From positions 124,001 to 188,000 of the forward strand of contig JAKCPI010024840.1 of NCBI GenBank assembly GCA_023213315.1: a stretch of 64,000 nt of DNA. Direction: 5' to 3'. Of the stretch, positions 61,853 through 64,000 are shown piece by piece; the first letter of the stretch is position 1, and every line of letters starts with the position of its first letter. This DNA is from Euborellia annulipes (lineage: Eukaryota; Arthropoda; Insecta; Dermaptera; Anisolabididae). A program made the translations under genes and the position numbers. The notes under the pieces were generated by a model that was not told where the DNA came from, made no database searches, and worked only from the letters and a program-made list of their open reading frames with translations.

Positions 61853-62934
61853 TTATTGCGGAAGGAGATAATCCAAATAAATTGGCTTGAAATTTATCTC
61901 CAGATTTTTATTTAACTTCATCCTTCTCAAATTATAAAAAAAAAAAAAAAAAAAAAGATTTAATGATAAATTCTAAGAGATCAAATTACAACACTATTGC
62001 CTCAGATACAGGAAAAGACCTAAAAGATTTGTATTTGCCCCAACAAAATATTCCAACATCAGTGTTTGCCTATCTAACATTCTTATTTAAAGTTTATATT
62101 TTTCATAAAAATGAAATTTTATAATTTCAAAATGAAACATCTTCAATCAATAAAGGAAATTGAATTTGTTCTTGTATCTTATGACGTCATCTAATTGCCT
62201 TAACAATCGAATTGTCTAAATGTATTCAAATGATTAGAGACAAGATGAAGGGGGGTCTTATTCAAACCAATGAGCCATACTATATTCTCGTGACTCATTT
62301 CGCCAAACTGAGTCTGAATCATCTTTTTTAGAGAGTATTAAAATAATCCTATCGATTTATGCATTTTATAAATTCACAACTGATTAATATAAACTTAATT
62401 TGATTTAAAAATAAAATCAATTTTTTCTTTTTTTTTCATGATTGGCCGATGCTAATAGGAAATAATAGAATATCAATATTTATATAAAAATTTTTCTCAG
62501 GATTTTTTTTTAGAAAAAATACAGTATATAAATAATCTCATACACATTTTTAAAATTTAATTTATGAATTGAAAGAAATTTGATATACCGTACCCAATTC
62601 ACTACACACCTACTCAAAAAGATATATTTTTTGTTCATTCGCTAATTCTTGCATAAGAATCACATTTTATTTTATTCATATTTCAACTTTTGAAAATCTC
62701 CCCTCCCTCGTGATTGAGAGATGTTGACAAATGTCTATATTGATAATCTAAAAAGGCAAGAGGAGTGGGTTGGGACCTCATAGAGCCCAATGAATTTATT
62801 TAAATCATTTTGATACCAAATGGTATAATATGGTATGCATGGGCCCTAAAATCTAGCGTAATTAATATTAGTATAGTGTAAAGTCTAAATCACCTAAAAT
62901 GATGAAAATACTTAAACAAAAAAACTTTTGAAAA

Positions 62935-63060
62935 TTGAATTCTGGGTCACCAATCTCGAGCTTTGGCTACGCGTGGCATCACTTAACTGCATCGATTGGG
63001 ATGACTCTTGCTCTTCTCCGTTGCCAGGCTCCCCAGCGATTAAATTTATTTTAAAATATT
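62935..63060 (-). mobile_element. SINE-like repeat, family 4 (minus copy)
   Basis: GGGTCACCAATCTCGAGCTT ... TTGCTCTTCTCCGTTGCCAG is the inverse of 61,570-61,690. Confidence 0.55.
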
Positions 63061-63224
63061 AAAATTCTAAAAATGCTCCTGATAGGTAGATTTATAGTAG
63101 AGTAAGTACTGATGTCTTCCCATTTCAAAATGACAATTTATTTTAATTGAAATTGGCTACCAATCAATTGAAATAAATAGGAACGAGATCTAAATGGCCT
63201 TAGATGCCTAAAAAGACCTTAAAC

Positions 63225-63491
63225 CAGTGGTTTCCAAACTTTATGCTACCACGCCACCCTTAAAGATATTTAATCGTATGACACCTTCCCCCCATTTTAT
63301 AAAATAATACAAAAACAAAAATTTTTAATGCTAAAAAATATAAATTTATATAAAAATATTTTTTTAACTTATTATTTTTTTTTATATAAAACTAGCAATC
63401 ATTTGGAAAATTGGTCCTGGTGGCTAATATTGGCGCCTCCCATTAGAGTAGCCTCCCTGGGGAGGCGCGCCTCAGAGTTTGCAAAACGCTG
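63225..63491. mobile_element. hAT-type MITE, 8-bp TSD CCTTAAAC
   Basis: Left end CAGTGGTTTCCAAACT and right end AGTTTGCAAAACGCTG, with CCTTAAAC at 63217-63224 and 63492-63499. 267 bp. Confidence 0.9.
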
Positions 63492-63689
63492 CCTTAAACA
63501 AAAAATTGCTTTTTTATTGAAAAATAAAATTTTTTAAAATAAATTTTCAATTAAAGGCAAATAATTGCATTCCTAAATTTATTATTATATATTAATTGGA
63601 AAAAATTTTTAAATTATACTTAATATACTATATATCTATATAATATATTTCATCAAATCTTTAAATATTTTTCTTTGTAAAAATCTAGT

Positions 63690-64000
63690 CTAATCAATTT
63701 AAATAAAATAGAAGCTGCACAGCGCCTGAGCTTTGTTGTTCTCCAGAGCTCTCTGATGGAATTATTTGGTACTATTTCGCAGGTCACGTGAGTGAGTCTC
63801 CTCCATTCTTGGCCTCCTCAGTAGGCGTTCAGCCTTCGTGTATACAAGATGTAACCTTAGTTTTTGTGTCTCCTAATCAACAATCACCGACGCCATGAAG
63901 ACTTCCTGACATCTCTACACTATTGCCTTTACTCCTGGACTTTTCCTCACATCAAAAAATGAATTCCATCCTATAATTCATATCTCCAGGTAATTTCCTA
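63690..64000 (+). other. Possible 5' exon at the window edge
   Basis: The last 300 bp have balanced base composition and no repeat. They include a short upstream ATG frame (63,895) and end at TCTCCAG|GTAATT (about 63,990). This is what a 5' untranslated exon would look like, but the sequence stops here. Confidence 0.3.

Overview
This window looks like AT-rich nuclear DNA from an animal. Small phase-0 exons have canonical GT..AG introns, many only about 63-70 bp long. Around them is a dense, nested set of transposable elements: a Penelope-like element, hAT-type MITEs with 8-bp target duplications, TA-flanking MITEs, a pogo-like MITE, a Tc1/mariner relic, tRNA-derived SINEs and many foldback elements. 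The mix would fit an arthropod, but nothing here fixes the species.

Region 1 (about 600-23,400, + strand) is one multi-exon gene reconstructed by hand. An N-terminal exon (949-1092) encodes a very hydrophobic transmembrane segment. Eight copies follow of a 48-51 residue, highly charged repeat exon, then a run of short acidic/basic exons (20 + 29, 20 + 33 and 17 + 17 residues, and others). Every exon I place is a multiple of three and starts in phase 0. The model gives about 777 residues with a stop at 20801-20803, or about 773 with an alternative last exon at 23351-23368. Exons 4-5-6 and 7-8-9 with their introns are a tandem segmental duplication. Several transposons entered the introns afterwards, and the uninterrupted sister intron shows the empty site. 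I do not recognise the family. The layout (N-terminal anchor plus Lys/Glu-rich modular repeats on many tiny exons) resembles triadin/junctin-type proteins, which is only an inference.

Region 2 (6,376-10,552, inside intron 5 of that gene) is a compound retroelement insertion with a 12-bp target duplication. It holds a 5'-truncated Penelope-like element (end of the RT domain plus GIY-YIG endonuclease) arranged as a roughly 950-bp inverted repeat.

Region 3 (26,682-27,594, - strand) holds two exons of a second gene whose 76 residues resemble the N-terminus of FLASH/CASP8AP2.

Region 4 (about 27.6-64 kb) has no convincing host gene. It contains a 24-bp minisatellite, nested MITEs, SINE families, a 5S-rRNA-like fragment, a family of roughly 660-700 bp elements with hairpins at both ends (two copies joined head to tail at 53.6-54.9 kb), and more foldback elements. 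The last 300 bp have a calmer, more GC-rich composition and end at a splice donor, so another gene may begin there.

The most striking signal is scattered across the whole window. At least ten foldback or Penelope-related elements carry a motif matching the hammerhead ribozyme core (CTGANGA, a stem, then GAAAC and GTH), several with complementary stems I and II, often as tail-to-tail inverted pairs.
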